In this document: piece by piece, positions 17,181-25,676 of the stretch
Numbering within the stretch: position 1 is the first letter of the stretch
Layout of the letters: the number at the start of each line of letters is the position of its first letter
Assembly (NCBI GenBank): GCA_038106145.1
Contig: JAYODD010000003.1
Coordinates: forward strand, 62,001 to 126,000
Direction of reading: 5' to 3'
DNA: 64,000 bases
Source of the DNA: JBFJKD01 sp038106145
GTDB lineage: Bacteria; Pseudomonadota; Gammaproteobacteria; Pseudomonadales; Porticoccaceae
Made by a program: the position numbers and the translations under genes
Notes under the pieces: generated by a model
Told to the model about the DNA's origin: nothing
Seen by the model: the letters and a program-made list of their open reading frames with translations, nothing else
Databases searched by the model: none

Positions 17181-18263
17181 TCAGGGGTCTAAACGCGCTT
17201 TACGATAGGGCAGTGCAGTGCGGGCGTGGGCAATGTAGGCGTTAATATCGGCTTGCTCCTGTCGCACAAAGCGCGCGATGGCAGCGCGAAATTCCGGGTG
17301 GCGAATCCAGTGCAGGGACAGGGTTTCTACCGGTTCGAAGCCACGCTGAATTTTATGTTCTCCCTGGGCGCCAGCGTCAAATTTATGCAAACCCTGGCGA
17401 ATCGCATACTCAATGCCCTGGTAATAGCAAAGTTCGAAATGCAGGCAGTCGTATTCGCGAATGCAACCCCAGTAGCGGCCGTACAGGGTGTTGTCTCCGC
17501 TAAAAAACAGGGCGCATGCCACCGGGCTGTTAGCGTCGTAGGCCACTGCCATGGCCACCTGCGGCGCGAGGGTGGCGCCTATCCGCGCAAAAAACTCCCG
17601 CGTCAGGTAACCCCCGTTGCCGCTGCGCTTTATATAGGTGCGCTGATAAAGGGCGAAGAAAAAATCCCACAACTCGGAGGAGATTTGTTCGCCGGGCAGC
17701 ATCTCGACACGCAACTTCTGGTCCACCACCCGTTGTCGTTCGCGGCGCACGGTTTTGCGTTTACGGGCGACAAAGCGCGAGAGGAAGTCGTCGAAGCTGG
17801 TGTAGTCGCGATTCAACCAGTGGTACTGCGCGCCGCTGCGCTGTAACAGATCGGGGCGGGCGAACGCAGCGGCGGTCGTGCGGTCGGGAAACAACAGATG
17901 CCAGCTGCTGGCGTCTGTTGTTTCCGCCAGCGCGATACTGCGCGAGGCGAGCTCTTCCGCTACGGATTCCAGTGAGAGATTTCCCGTCAGTCTTACCCTG
18001 GGACCGGTGGCCGGGGAAAACGGCACCGCCGTGACTAATTTGGGATAATAATTGAGACCGTTGCGGTGGTAGGCGTCCGCCCAGCTCCAGTCAAAAACAT
18101 ACTCACCCCAGGAGTGAGTTTTCACATACAGGGGCATGAAGGCCTCGCCCCCGGTGACTTTCAGGGTAATGTGGCAGGGTTCCCATCCGGTGCCGGGCCC
18201 GACGCTGCCACTGTCTTCGAGAGCCGTCAAAAAGGCGGGGTCGAGGAAAGGGTAATTATTCAC
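17181..18263 (-). CDS. FemAB/GNAT-like acyltransferase (DUF482 family)
   Basis: About 360 residues of the COG3146/DUF482 family of predicted N-acyltransferases. Marks include FLDPAFLTALEDSGSVGPGTGWEPCHI, MPLYVKTHSWGEYVFDWSW, YYPKLVTAVPFSPATGPR and FDAGAQGEHKIQRGFEP. The reaction is not established; the fold transfers an acyl or aminoacyl group. It begins 20 bp after phoR, so it appears to be the third gene of the phoB-phoR transcript. A GTG at 18263 is chosen because it follows the phoR stop; a TTG 12 codons upstream, overlapping phoR, is possible. A Pho-regulated envelope or lipid modification role is speculation. Confidence 0.82.
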   Translation of the reverse strand: MNNYPFLDPAFLTALEDSGSVGPGTGWEPCHITLKVTGGEAFMPLYVKTHSWGEYVFDWSWADAYHRNGLNYYPKLVTAVPFSPATGPRVRLTGNLSLESVAEELASRSIALAETTDASSWHLLFPDRTTAAAFARPDLLQRSGAQYHWLNRDYTSFDDFLSRFVARKRKTVRRERQRVVDQKLRVEMLPGEQISSELWDFFFALYQRTYIKRSGNGGYLTREFFARIGATLAPQVAMAVAYDANSPVACALFFSGDNTLYGRYWGCIREYDCLHFELCYYQGIEYAIRQGLHKFDAGAQGEHKIQRGFEPVETLSLHWIRHPEFRAAIARFVRQEQADINAYIAHARTALPYRKARLDP

Positions 18264-18282
18264 GGGGGGACTTAACAGGCGG

Positions 18283-19554
18283 TTACGCAGATGCAAATCG
18301 GCACACAAAGCGGCTGCCCTTGCCGAGCGTACTGTAAATATCCAGGCTCGCCGAGTGGCGCAGTAGGACATGTTTAACGATGGCGAGACCGAGGCCGGTA
18401 CCTCCAGACTGGGTGGCGCGGCTGCCATCGGCTCGATAGAAGCGTTCGGTCAAGCGGGGCAAATGTTTGGCGTCGATGCCAACGCCGTTGTCGCGCACCA
18501 CCAACTGCACGCCAGCATGGTCGCGACTGCCCTCAATGGTAATCAGGCAACCCTCGGGGTTATGTTTCACCGCGTTGTAAACCAGGTTGGCAAACGCGCT
18601 ATGTAGCTCCTCGGCGTTGCCGAGCACCTGCAAGTCCGGCGGACAGTGAAGTTCAATCTTGTGCCGACCTTCGCTCAGGGAGAGGGCGTTGGCAATGATT
18701 GGTTGCAACAGGTCGCTCAGCGCGAGTGGTACACAGGTCGGCACGGTGGACGCCGACTCCAGTCGCGACAGCAGCAACAGATCTTCTGCCAGCAGGGTCA
18801 TGCGGTTGTTTTGCTCCGCCATCTGTGCCAGCGGCATTTGCCAGTGGGCGGGTATATCTGGGTCGCCGCGCAGGGTTTCGATATAACCGGTCAGCACGGT
18901 GAGGGGCGTGCGCAACTCGTGGGAAATATTGGCGACAAAATCCTTGCGCATCTGTTCGAGGTTGCGCAAGCGAGTGATGTCCTGTACCACCAGGGCCAGT
19001 TCGTTATCGCCAAATATATTTGCGGATAACAGTAGAATGCGTTGACTGTTGTTGGGGGCGGGTAGCGTCAGGGGAGCATCGAACGCGTCAGCTTGAATAA
19101 AGGCGACAAATTTTGGAGTGCGGATTAAATTGGCAATCGGCAGGTTGCGGTCCTCTGCCCGCAGCCCGAGCAAGCGGGTCGCTGCCGGGTTCCACCAATC
19201 GAGGCAGCGTTCCCGGTCGAGAATGATTAGCCCCTCGTCGAGTGCGTTAGTCAGTTGGCGAATCCGTTGGGCGAGGGCGCGGAAACTGTGCTGGTGGCGC
19301 TCATTGCGTTGTTGCAGGCGGTACAGTTGATCGGAAATATCGCCCCACACGCCGGTCGCCTCGGGGGGTAAACCATGTGCGCCATGGTCTAACCAGAGGT
19401 AGAGGCGATGAATTCGGCTCAGGGTCCACAGCATGTACAGCCCGCCGCCGACAATCAACGTGGCGAGCAGGTGCCCGTTCAACCAGCCGGCCAGTACTAG
19501 AAATACCGCCAGTGCGGCGATGCGCTGGAGTTCTGTGCGTAGCCCTTGATGCAA
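18283..19554 (-). CDS. phoR: Phosphate regulon sensor histidine kinase PhoR
   Basis: A 423-residue membrane kinase. One or two N-terminal helices (about 10-45) are followed by a PAS domain (about 95-195, LTNALDEGLIILDRE), the dimerisation domain with phospho-accepting His212 in SHELRTPL, and the ATPase domain with an N box (FANLVYNAVKHNP), G1 DNGVGID and G2 GTGLGLAIVKH. It phosphorylates PhoB when Pst/PhoU report low phosphate. It lies 2 bp after phoB and is co-transcribed with it. There is no large periplasmic domain, as expected for PhoR. Confidence 0.95.
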   Translation of the reverse strand: MHQGLRTELQRIAALAVFLVLAGWLNGHLLATLIVGGGLYMLWTLSRIHRLYLWLDHGAHGLPPEATGVWGDISDQLYRLQQRNERHQHSFRALAQRIRQLTNALDEGLIILDRERCLDWWNPAATRLLGLRAEDRNLPIANLIRTPKFVAFIQADAFDAPLTLPAPNNSQRILLLSANIFGDNELALVVQDITRLRNLEQMRKDFVANISHELRTPLTVLTGYIETLRGDPDIPAHWQMPLAQMAEQNNRMTLLAEDLLLLSRLESASTVPTCVPLALSDLLQPIIANALSLSEGRHKIELHCPPDLQVLGNAEELHSAFANLVYNAVKHNPEGCLITIEGSRDHAGVQLVVRDNGVGIDAKHLPRLTERFYRADGSRATQSGGTGLGLAIVKHVLLRHSASLDIYSTLGKGSRFVCRFASA

Positions 19555-19556
19555 TG

Positions 19557-20258
19557 TTAACCCTCGACCAACTGCTCGGAAAAACGATAACCCGCCCCGC
19601 GGACAGTCTGAACGAGTTGGTCGTGCCCGGCAATCGCCAGGGCTTTGCGCAGGCGCCGGATATGCACGTCCACGGTGCGCTCGTCCATGTACACATTGCC
19701 GCCCCAGACGTGATCGAGAATCTGGGCGCGGGAGTAGACCCGGTTCTGGTGATTGAGAAAAAATCCTAGCAGGCGAAACTCCGTGGGTCCCATGGCCACG
19801 GCTTGTTGATTGATGGTGACATGGTGGGCGACAGGGTCGTAGCGGAGCCCGCGAATCTCGACTGGTTTTTCTGCTTCACCGCTCTCCCGGCGGCGTAGCA
19901 CGGAGCGCAGGCGGGCGATCAGCTCGCGAGGGGAAAAGGGCTTGGTGACATAGTCGTCGGCGCCGGCTTCCAGGCCCTGGACAAGGTTATCTTCCTGCGC
20001 TTTTGCGGTCAGCATGATCACCGGAGTATTGGCGGTGAGCTCATCGCGCCGCAGGCGCCGCAAGAGTTCCAGGCCGCTGGTATGAGGCATCATCCAGTCG
20101 AGTAGCACCAGATCGGGGCGACGGTCGATAATGATGCTGTGGCCATCGCGGGCGTTCGCGGCCTGCAAGGCACTGAAGCCCGCCGTTTCCAGGGCCACCT
20201 TGACCATATCTCGAATCGCCGGCTCGTCGTCTATGATCAGAATCGTAGCTTCAGCCAT
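19557..20258 (-). CDS. phoB: Phosphate regulon response regulator PhoB
   Basis: A 233-residue OmpR-family regulator. The receiver domain has the acidic pair DDE, phospho-acceptor D54 (LLDWMMP), T84 and K106 (VTKPF). The winged-helix domain ends with the PhoB-typical YMDERTVDVHIRRLRKAL. It activates genes with CTGTCAT-type direct repeats. The ATG at 20258 is preferred over the preceding GTG because GGAG lies seven bases before it. Three Pho half-sites sit directly upstream, consistent with autoregulation. Confidence 0.96.
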   Translation of the reverse strand: MAEATILIIDDEPAIRDMVKVALETAGFSALQAANARDGHSIIIDRRPDLVLLDWMMPHTSGLELLRRLRRDELTANTPVIMLTAKAQEDNLVQGLEAGADDYVTKPFSPRELIARLRSVLRRRESGEAEKPVEIRGLRYDPVAHHVTINQQAVAMGPTEFRLLGFFLNHQNRVYSRAQILDHVWGGNVYMDERTVDVHIRRLRKALAIAGHDQLVQTVRGAGYRFSEQLVEG

Positions 20259-20290
20259 CACTGCGCTCCAGAAGGAATTATGGCTATTAA

Positions 20291-20319
20291 ATGACAGCGG
20301 TGTGACGGCAGTATGACAG
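20291..20319 (-). promoter_or_regulatory. Tandem Pho box upstream of phoB
   Basis: Reading on the minus strand, CTGTCAT (20319-20313), CCGTCAC (20308-20302) and CTGTCAT (20297-20291) are direct repeats at exact 11-bp spacing. A -10-like CATAAT (20282-20277) follows by eight bases and the phoB start lies 19 bases further. The geometry matches the pstS promoter in this window. Observation is direct; autoregulation by PhoB is inferred. Confidence 0.82.
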
Positions 20320-20342
20320 AGCGGGAGCCGCCCGACGCACGT

Positions 20343-21212
20343 TTAACCCGGCCAATGATAATCGAGCAAAATGGCCGTAAAAATAGCCATCCCCACAATA
20401 TTGTTGTGTAAAAATGCGCGAAAACAGGCTTCTCGCTCCCGGTGGCGAGCGATGGCAAGTTGGTATAGAAAAAGCCCGGCCGCGATCACCAGTCCCGCAA
20501 AATACCAGGCACCGCGGGCGAAATTCAGGCCGCTAATCGCCAGCGCCAGCAAGGTCAGGCCCTGCAACAGGGCAATGATGGTCAGATCCTGTTCAGCAAA
20601 CAGAATAGCAGTGGATTTAACCCCAATTTTGAGATCGTCGCTGCGATCAACCATGGCGTAAAACGTGTCAAAAGCGACTGTCCACAAAACCACCCCCGCG
20701 TACAGGGGCCAGACTTCGCGGGGCACGCTGCCGGTTTGCGCGGCGAAGGCCATGGGTATGCCCCAGGCCCAGGCTGCACCCAGCACCAGTTGCGGAAGGT
20801 GAGTGTGACGCTTGGCGAAGGGATATATTGCGGCAATGGCCACCGCACCCAGGGAGAGGATTACCGTGAGCCTGTTGGTTAATAACACCAGCGCGAAGGC
20901 CCCCAGGCAAAGTATGGCGAACAGGGTGAGTGCTTCACCAGGGCGAATCCGCCCGTTCGCCAGGGGGCGCTCGCGGGTGCGCGCCACATGCAAATCGATA
21001 TTGCGGTCTGCGTAGTCGTTAATTACGCAACCTGCGGCGCGCATCAGGCTCACCCCAAGGACAAAAATTATAAGAATGGAAATGTCCGGTAAGCCACCAG
21101 CGGCAAACCACAGCGCCCATAACGTCGGCCACAGTAACAGCAGGGTGCCGATGGGTCGGTCTACCCGCATCAGGTGTAAAAAGTCTGCCGTTCTGCGCGA
21201 AACGGGAAACAT
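20343..21212 (-). CDS. ubiA: 4-hydroxybenzoate octaprenyltransferase UbiA
   Basis: A 289-residue integral membrane prenyltransferase that attaches the polyprenyl tail to 4-hydroxybenzoate in ubiquinone synthesis. The two Asp-rich metal sites are visible as NDYADRNID and DTFYAMVDRSDD, with about eight helices. Start MFPVSRRTADFLHLMRVDRP, with LLLWPTLWALW, is typical. It follows ubiC by 9 bp. Placement of ubiC-ubiA next to phoBR matches pseudomonad gene order. Confidence 0.96.
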   Translation of the reverse strand: MFPVSRRTADFLHLMRVDRPIGTLLLLWPTLWALWFAAGGLPDISILIIFVLGVSLMRAAGCVINDYADRNIDLHVARTRERPLANGRIRPGEALTLFAILCLGAFALVLLTNRLTVILSLGAVAIAAIYPFAKRHTHLPQLVLGAAWAWGIPMAFAAQTGSVPREVWPLYAGVVLWTVAFDTFYAMVDRSDDLKIGVKSTAILFAEQDLTIIALLQGLTLLALAISGLNFARGAWYFAGLVIAAGLFLYQLAIARHREREACFRAFLHNNIVGMAIFTAILLDYHWPG

Positions 21213-21221
21213 GCCAGGCGC

Positions 21222-21803
21222 TCAGATTTCTTCGAGGGGGTTATTGTAGGGGGTAAAGGTCGGTAAGAAAAATTCGCTGATCAACAGGGGTTTGTGGTTC
21301 ACGTAAAAGACGGAACGGCGCCCCCACAGCGTAGCGCGCAAGTCCCCGAGCTCTTTGGGCAGGGCTGCACTGGTGGGGAGCAGGCGGGTGATTTGCAGCT
21401 CGCCGCGCCGCAAGCCGGGGTTGCGAAACAGGTAATCGCCGAGGGGTCGGGCATCGAACTTGCGCAGCCGCCGCAGGCGCCCGGTAAGACTGGACAGGGG
21501 TAACACGCTGCGGGCAAAAACCCAGGGTTGATCGCAGCCGTAGAGAATCACTTCGCGCACTAACGCCAAACGGCCGCGGGGCATATTCAGCAGGCGCATT
21601 TCGGAGCACAGCGGTCGCGCAACGCGCTGGTGCAATACGTGCACGCGAAAGTGTCCACCGCTGGCGGCGATCAAACGTTGGGTTAATGAACCCCGGTCCA
21701 GCAGCCAGGGGCGCAGTCTGGCCGGTAGCGCTGCGGGACCGTGGGCACGGGGGCTGCGCCAGACAGGTTGGCGAGGTAAGGACGGGCGTAAAATGGGAGA
21801 CAT
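21222..21803 (-). CDS. ubiC: Chorismate--pyruvate lyase UbiC
   Basis: About 193 residues. It removes pyruvate from chorismate to give 4-hydroxybenzoate, the first committed step of ubiquinone synthesis, directly feeding UbiA encoded 9 bp downstream. Family marks are LRPWLLDRGSLTQRL near the N-terminus, REVILYGCDQPWVFARSVLP and GRRSVFYVNHKPLLISEFFL at the end, carrying the active-site Arg and Glu. The ATG at 21803 is taken, but one 14 codons further upstream (21845) is equally possible; neither has a good ribosome-binding site. Confidence 0.92.
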   Translation of the reverse strand: MSPILRPSLPRQPVWRSPRAHGPAALPARLRPWLLDRGSLTQRLIAASGGHFRVHVLHQRVARPLCSEMRLLNMPRGRLALVREVILYGCDQPWVFARSVLPLSSLTGRLRRLRKFDARPLGDYLFRNPGLRRGELQITRLLPTSAALPKELGDLRATLWGRRSVFYVNHKPLLISEFFLPTFTPYNNPLEEI

Positions 21804-21899
21804 CGGCGTAAGTTCTGTTTCAATTTCAACCGGTGGGCGCGCCATTATAGTCGCACCCGTGGTGACAGCATTGATTTAATCGTGGCGCGACACCGCGTT

Positions 21900-22955
21900 T
21901 TACCAGGAGTAGGACAGGCTCAGGGAACCGTACTGGTGATGGTGGGGTTGTTTGCGAAATTCCCGGGTGCGCACCACATAGGCGTAGGACACTTTCCAAT
22001 GCCCGGTAAGAAAGCTGATACCTGCCGCGATATCTGCGACCACCGGTTCCTTGTCCACGCTGTGGCTATCGCGAAAGGTATTGCCGTCGAGGAATATATC
22101 GCGCACCACCAGCCGTGTGTCCAGCGCCACAAATCCGTGCAAACCGAAAATCGGAAAATTACCCCGGCGTCGACGAGGGTCACCGCGTCCAGGTGCGCTG
22201 TTGTCGCCACCGGGGCGCACGGCCGAGGTCCCGAAATCGTCGGGCAGGTAGCCGACGCGGTACTCTCCGCCAAAGTTAGCATAGGTGGCCACATTGCCCA
22301 GGTTGACGCCACCATGGGCGATAAAATCTTGCTCCACCGTGCTCAGTTTCCCGCTGCCAAACAGCCCCTGGGGGAGCAACACATTTTTAAATAGCCGCCG
22401 TTTATGCTCGTACACAAATTGCAGCGTGGGTTCGTTTTTTAGCTGGTTGTCCCAGCCCTGAAATTTATCAAAGGCGCGTATTTTGTGGATTAAATCCTGG
22501 GTCTGCTCGCCCTGCGCTTCCGGGCCGACCATACCGATATTGACCTCGACAGTGTCGAGCTGGCTGTCACTGCGAGTGTGGTAGGCAAAACCCACGTATA
22601 GATAGCCCGCATAGGGGCGCTCGTCCTCCAGCAGCTCTGCAGCGTCGATAGTGGACGGGGTGTACATCAGTTGCCCCACACTAATGACCAAATTGCGAGC
22701 CAGGCCCTTGTTGCTGTCGTGAAAAAAATGCAGTTTATCGTTAACCTCCCGGACCCAGTTAGGCAGGCGCGGGTCGGTCTCGTAGGAGGTGATGTCGGGG
22801 GATACCCAGGATAGTCGAATGCCGTTGGTGTAGTTCTGATCGGTCTCGCTAAACAGGTCATTTTCGAAATAAACGTTTACCGTCCAGGGGTCTTTTCCGG
22901 CATTGGCGGTATTGGCCACGAGCAAAACAAACAGCAGGATTGATAAGCGGTTCAT
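21900..22955 (-). CDS. LpxR-family outer-membrane lipid A deacylase
   Basis: A 351-residue protein with a signal peptide (LSILLFVLLVANTANA) and a beta-barrel pattern ending in an aromatic residue (SYSW). FENDLF, TNGIRLSWVSP and RPYAGYLYVGF are signatures of the LpxR/DUF2219 family, whose Salmonella member removes the 3'-acyloxyacyl group of lipid A. The N-D pair of the active site is present in ENDLF. A low-complexity Arg-rich loop (GRGDPRRRRGNF) lies near residue 260. It is divergent from the YbjQ cluster. Substrate in this organism is inferred. Confidence 0.85.
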   Translation of the reverse strand: MNRLSILLFVLLVANTANAGKDPWTVNVYFENDLFSETDQNYTNGIRLSWVSPDITSYETDPRLPNWVREVNDKLHFFHDSNKGLARNLVISVGQLMYTPSTIDAAELLEDERPYAGYLYVGFAYHTRSDSQLDTVEVNIGMVGPEAQGEQTQDLIHKIRAFDKFQGWDNQLKNEPTLQFVYEHKRRLFKNVLLPQGLFGSGKLSTVEQDFIAHGGVNLGNVATYANFGGEYRVGYLPDDFGTSAVRPGGDNSAPGRGDPRRRRGNFPIFGLHGFVALDTRLVVRDIFLDGNTFRDSHSVDKEPVVADIAAGISFLTGHWKVSYAYVVRTREFRKQPHHHQYGSLSLSYSW

Positions 22956-23025
22956 GGTGCTTCCAGAGCAAAGGCGTTAACTTATGACGCGTTCAGATGA
23001 CAAGGGGAACAGCTCGTGCAGGCGC

Positions 23026-23038
23026 GTTGCATTGCAAC
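23026..23038. promoter_or_regulatory. Palindrome in lpxR-like/ybjQ intergenic region
   Basis: GTTGCA-T-TGCAAC is a perfect 13-base palindrome with one central base, located between the divergent LpxR-like and YbjQ genes. It has the shape of a small operator, but no regulator is known and one such palindrome may occur by chance. Confidence 0.25.
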
Positions 23039-23112
23039 AAAAAAATCAACACTATGCCAGTGCCGCGCCCGCCAGCGGCGGTGGTTGACAATAATACTTA
23101 AGGAGAACGCAA

Positions 23113-23427
23113 ATGATAATCAGCAATCTGGAAACATTGCCCGGCAAAACCATTGTGCGCCATCTGGGTATGGTGCAGGGGAATACGGTACGCGCCAAGC
23201 ATGTCGGCAGGGATTTGATGGCTGGCATTAAAAATGTGTTTGGCGGTGAGTTGCACGGCTACACGGAATTGTTGACCGAATCCCGGGAGGAGGCTACCGA
23301 CCGTATGGTGGAGCAGGCCGCATCGATGGGCGCCAATGCGGTTCTCAATGTGCGTTTTTCGACATCTTCGGTGGCCGCCGGGGCCGCCGAACTGTTTGTC
23401 TACGGCACCGCTGTAGTGGTTGAGTAA
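23113..23427 (+). CDS. YbjQ/UPF0145 heavy-metal-binding-domain protein
   Basis: A 104-residue soluble protein covering exactly one YbjQ domain: LPGKTIVRHLGMVQGNTV, the central ELHGYTELLTESREEATDRM helix and GANAVLNVRFSTS. The family forms pentamers or decamers; the annotated metal binding is weakly supported and the function unknown. AAGGAG precedes the ATG by 7 bases. It is the first of three genes with tiny gaps: this one, a membrane-anchored relative and an M48 peptidase. Confidence 0.9.
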   Translation: MIISNLETLPGKTIVRHLGMVQGNTVRAKHVGRDLMAGIKNVFGGELHGYTELLTESREEATDRMVEQAASMGANAVLNVRFSTSSVAAGAAELFVYGTAVVVE

Positions 23428-23433
23428 GCGACC

Positions 23434-23886
23434 ATGGAACTGCTGATCTTTGTGGTGCTGTTGACCCTTGGCTATGCCGTGGGACGCAGGCAGGAAACGC
23501 GGCATTTCGCCTCCATCCAGCGTCGGGAAAAACAACTGGCGGGGGTGCTGGCGTTTAGTACACGCCATCCGCCGCGGGATTTGCCGTGCGTGGAAACCCT
23601 CCTGGTATGTGGTAGTACAGTGATCTCGGTGGATTACTTTAAACAGTTTTCCGCGGCGTTGCGGGGGTTGTTAGGCGGGCGTATCAACGCCTACGAATCG
23701 TTGCTGGAACGGGCCCGTCGCGAGGCGCTGTTGCGCATGAAAAACGATGCCGCGGCGCGCGGTGCGAGTGCGGTGTTCAACGTCAAACTGGAAACGGCCT
23801 CGATTACCAAAGGCGCGCGCAACCAGATTGGCTGCGTCGAAGTGCTGGCCTATGGGACCGCGCTTATAGCGACCAAAACCGGGTGA
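23434..23886 (+). CDS. Membrane-anchored YbjQ-like protein
   Basis: A 150-residue paralogue of the preceding gene. An N-terminal helix (MELLIFVVLLTLGYAVGRRQ) anchors it, then a YbjQ-like domain follows from about residue 50: CVETLLVCGSTVISVDYF, YESLLERARREALLRM and GASAVFNVKLETASI align with the soluble copy. It starts 6 bp after that copy and its TGA overlaps the start of the M48 gene. Function is unknown; the arrangement suggests a mixed soluble/membrane oligomer tied to the peptidase. Confidence 0.82.
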   Translation: MELLIFVVLLTLGYAVGRRQETRHFASIQRREKQLAGVLAFSTRHPPRDLPCVETLLVCGSTVISVDYFKQFSAALRGLLGGRINAYESLLERARREALLRMKNDAAARGASAVFNVKLETASITKGARNQIGCVEVLAYGTALIATKTG

Positions 23887-24719
23887 TGGAATATCACAAT
23901 CGCCAGCCAGCGGAAGGCATCAATGTCAGTGCGGCACATCCGCTGGTGGACTTTCTGTGGATGCTGGCGACGGTAGCCATCGTTATCGTTGTGCTGGTCG
24001 TCGCCGTGTCCGCACTGGCGCAAAAACTCTTGCCCCTGGTGCCGTTTTCGGTAGAGCAAGCCATTTCTGAACAGGTTGTCACTCCGCTGTGGGAGAGTCG
24101 GACCGCTACGCCAAGACAGGCGCGGGTCGAGATGTATTTACAGACGCTTGCGGAGCGCTTGATCACCGCGCAGCCCCTGCCCGAGGGTATCGCTATAGAG
24201 GTGCACTACGCCGACGATGACAGAGTTAATGCCTTTGCCACGCTCGGCGGCCATATTGTGATTTGCCGTGGTTTGCTGGAAAAGCTCCCCGATGAAAATG
24301 CGCTGGCCATGGTGATCGGACACGAAATTGGTCATGTGCGTTTCCGCCATCCACTACTGGCGGCCGGCCGGGGGCTGGTGGTAAGTCTCGCCCTGGCAGC
24401 CTTGGCGGGCGCATCCGACGCTACCCTGACCAATATCGCCCTCAACCTCGGGGGCGACGTGGTGCTGCGTAAGTATGGGCGCGATCAGGAGCGTGCAGCG
24501 GACGCGGTTGCGCTGCGCGGTGTGGTTTCTCTGTACGGCCACACCGGTGGCAGCACCAGTTTGTTTCGAGTTCTGCAAGCTCAACAGAACGGGGTTGAGT
24601 CGCCCGCATGGTTAAGTTCACATCCGGTTAACGCGGACCGCATTACCGCGGTGGAGCAACTGGCCCGCGACGAAGGTTGGCAACAAAATGGCGAGAGCAC
24701 CGCTCTGCCAGCATTTTAA
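23886..24719 (+). CDS. Membrane-anchored M48 metallopeptidase
   Basis: A 277-residue protein with one N-terminal membrane helix (about 22-45) and an M48 catalytic domain with HEIGH (146-150) and a third zinc ligand E202 in QERAAD. The C-terminal SSHPVNADRI motif is typical of the family. The catalytic domain probably faces the periplasm. An ATG at 23886 is used; it overlaps the preceding stop, so translation is coupled. Association with two YbjQ-domain proteins suggests a common membrane-maintenance task, as yet undefined. Confidence 0.88.
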   Translation: MEYHNRQPAEGINVSAAHPLVDFLWMLATVAIVIVVLVVAVSALAQKLLPLVPFSVEQAISEQVVTPLWESRTATPRQARVEMYLQTLAERLITAQPLPEGIAIEVHYADDDRVNAFATLGGHIVICRGLLEKLPDENALAMVIGHEIGHVRFRHPLLAAGRGLVVSLALAALAGASDATLTNIALNLGGDVVLRKYGRDQERAADAVALRGVVSLYGHTGGSTSLFRVLQAQQNGVESPAWLSSHPVNADRITAVEQLARDEGWQQNGESTALPAF

Positions 24720-24793
24720 AGGCGCGCCACGTTACCCTCGGTTAACGGCGACACAGGATACTGCCAGCGTGGCAACGGCGACGACGATTGGCA

Positions 24794-24824
24794 TATACTC
24801 GATGGCTCTGCTATCTCTGATAGC
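24794..24824 (+). promoter_or_regulatory. Candidate promoter and operator before the crotonase gene
   Basis: A -10-like TATACT (24794-24799) is followed by an inverted repeat, GCTATC-TCT-GATAGC (24810-24824), lying where transcription would begin. The -35 is poor. The geometry is that of a repressor operator over a start site; function is inferred. Confidence 0.3.
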
Positions 24825-24850
24825 CACATCAACTCGCGCGGGAGAACAGC

Positions 24851-25657
24851 ATGGCCGATGCGGCAGCTTCAACCTATCAAACACTGGCCATCGAACATAA
24901 AGACGGCGTCGACTGGGTGACGCTGAATCGCCCGCAACAATTCAACGCCATCGATAAAATAATGACGGCGGAGTTACTCCAGTATTTCGGCGATCTGTAC
25001 TTTAATCACGCGGTGCGCGTGGTGGCGTTGCGTGGCGCCGGCAAACATTTTTGTGCGGGTCTGGATTTAAACGACGTGCAACATATTTCCGCCAGCGTAC
25101 CCACGGCGTTGCGCGGGCAGCGCGCCATCGCCGAGATTATTATGCGCATGCGCCGCTGTCCACAACCAATTGTTGCGCTGATGCACGGTGCTGCCACCGG
25201 TGGTGGTCTGGCGCTGGCGCTGGCATCCGACGTGCGCTATGCCGCGCAGGGCGCGAAAATGAATGTCGCCATGGCCAAAATCGGGTTGACGGGCTGCGAT
25301 ATTGGTATCAGCTATTTCCTGCCCCGCGCGGTGGGAGCGTCCAACGCAGCGGAGATGATGATGGGCGGGCGCTTTGTCGATGCCGACAGGGCACTGCGCA
25401 TCGGTCTGGTGAGCGACGTTGTATCCCGCGAGAAGCTCGACGATACCGGCAGGCAATTAATTGACGAGATGCTGGCGATGTCGCCGCTGGGTCTGCGTTT
25501 AACCAAGGAAGGACTTAACCTGTCCCAGGACGCGGGCAGTCTGGAGGCGGTAATAGCCATGGAGGACCGCGGTCAGGCGTTGTGTATTGGCCCTTATTTT
25601 GACGAAGGCATAGGCGCGTTTCTGGAAAAACGTCCTGCCAGTTACGACGACAAATAG
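24851..25657 (+). CDS. Enoyl-CoA hydratase/isomerase family protein
   Basis: A 268-residue crotonase. The oxyanion-hole stretches HFCAGLDLNDV and HGAATGGGLALALASDVRYAA are clear. In place of the usual second catalytic Glu region it has KIGLTGCDIGISYFLPR, a sub-group form with an Asp, seen in some actinobacterial and proteobacterial acyl-CoA isomerases/hydratases. It probably acts in fatty-acid or related acyl-CoA breakdown. The next gene begins 19 bp downstream, so the two are likely co-transcribed. Confidence 0.87.
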   Translation: MADAAASTYQTLAIEHKDGVDWVTLNRPQQFNAIDKIMTAELLQYFGDLYFNHAVRVVALRGAGKHFCAGLDLNDVQHISASVPTALRGQRAIAEIIMRMRRCPQPIVALMHGAATGGGLALALASDVRYAAQGAKMNVAMAKIGLTGCDIGISYFLPRAVGASNAAEMMMGGRFVDADRALRIGLVSDVVSREKLDDTGRQLIDEMLAMSPLGLRLTKEGLNLSQDAGSLEAVIAMEDRGQALCIGPYFDEGIGAFLEKRPASYDDK

Positions 25658-25676
25658 TTCTCGGGGCACTGCGCGC

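Noticed and set aside
23113..24719. YbjQ/M48 cluster as an anti-phage defence system
   Set aside because: No nuclease, sensor NTPase or toxin domain, and the surrounding genes are housekeeping rather than a defence island.
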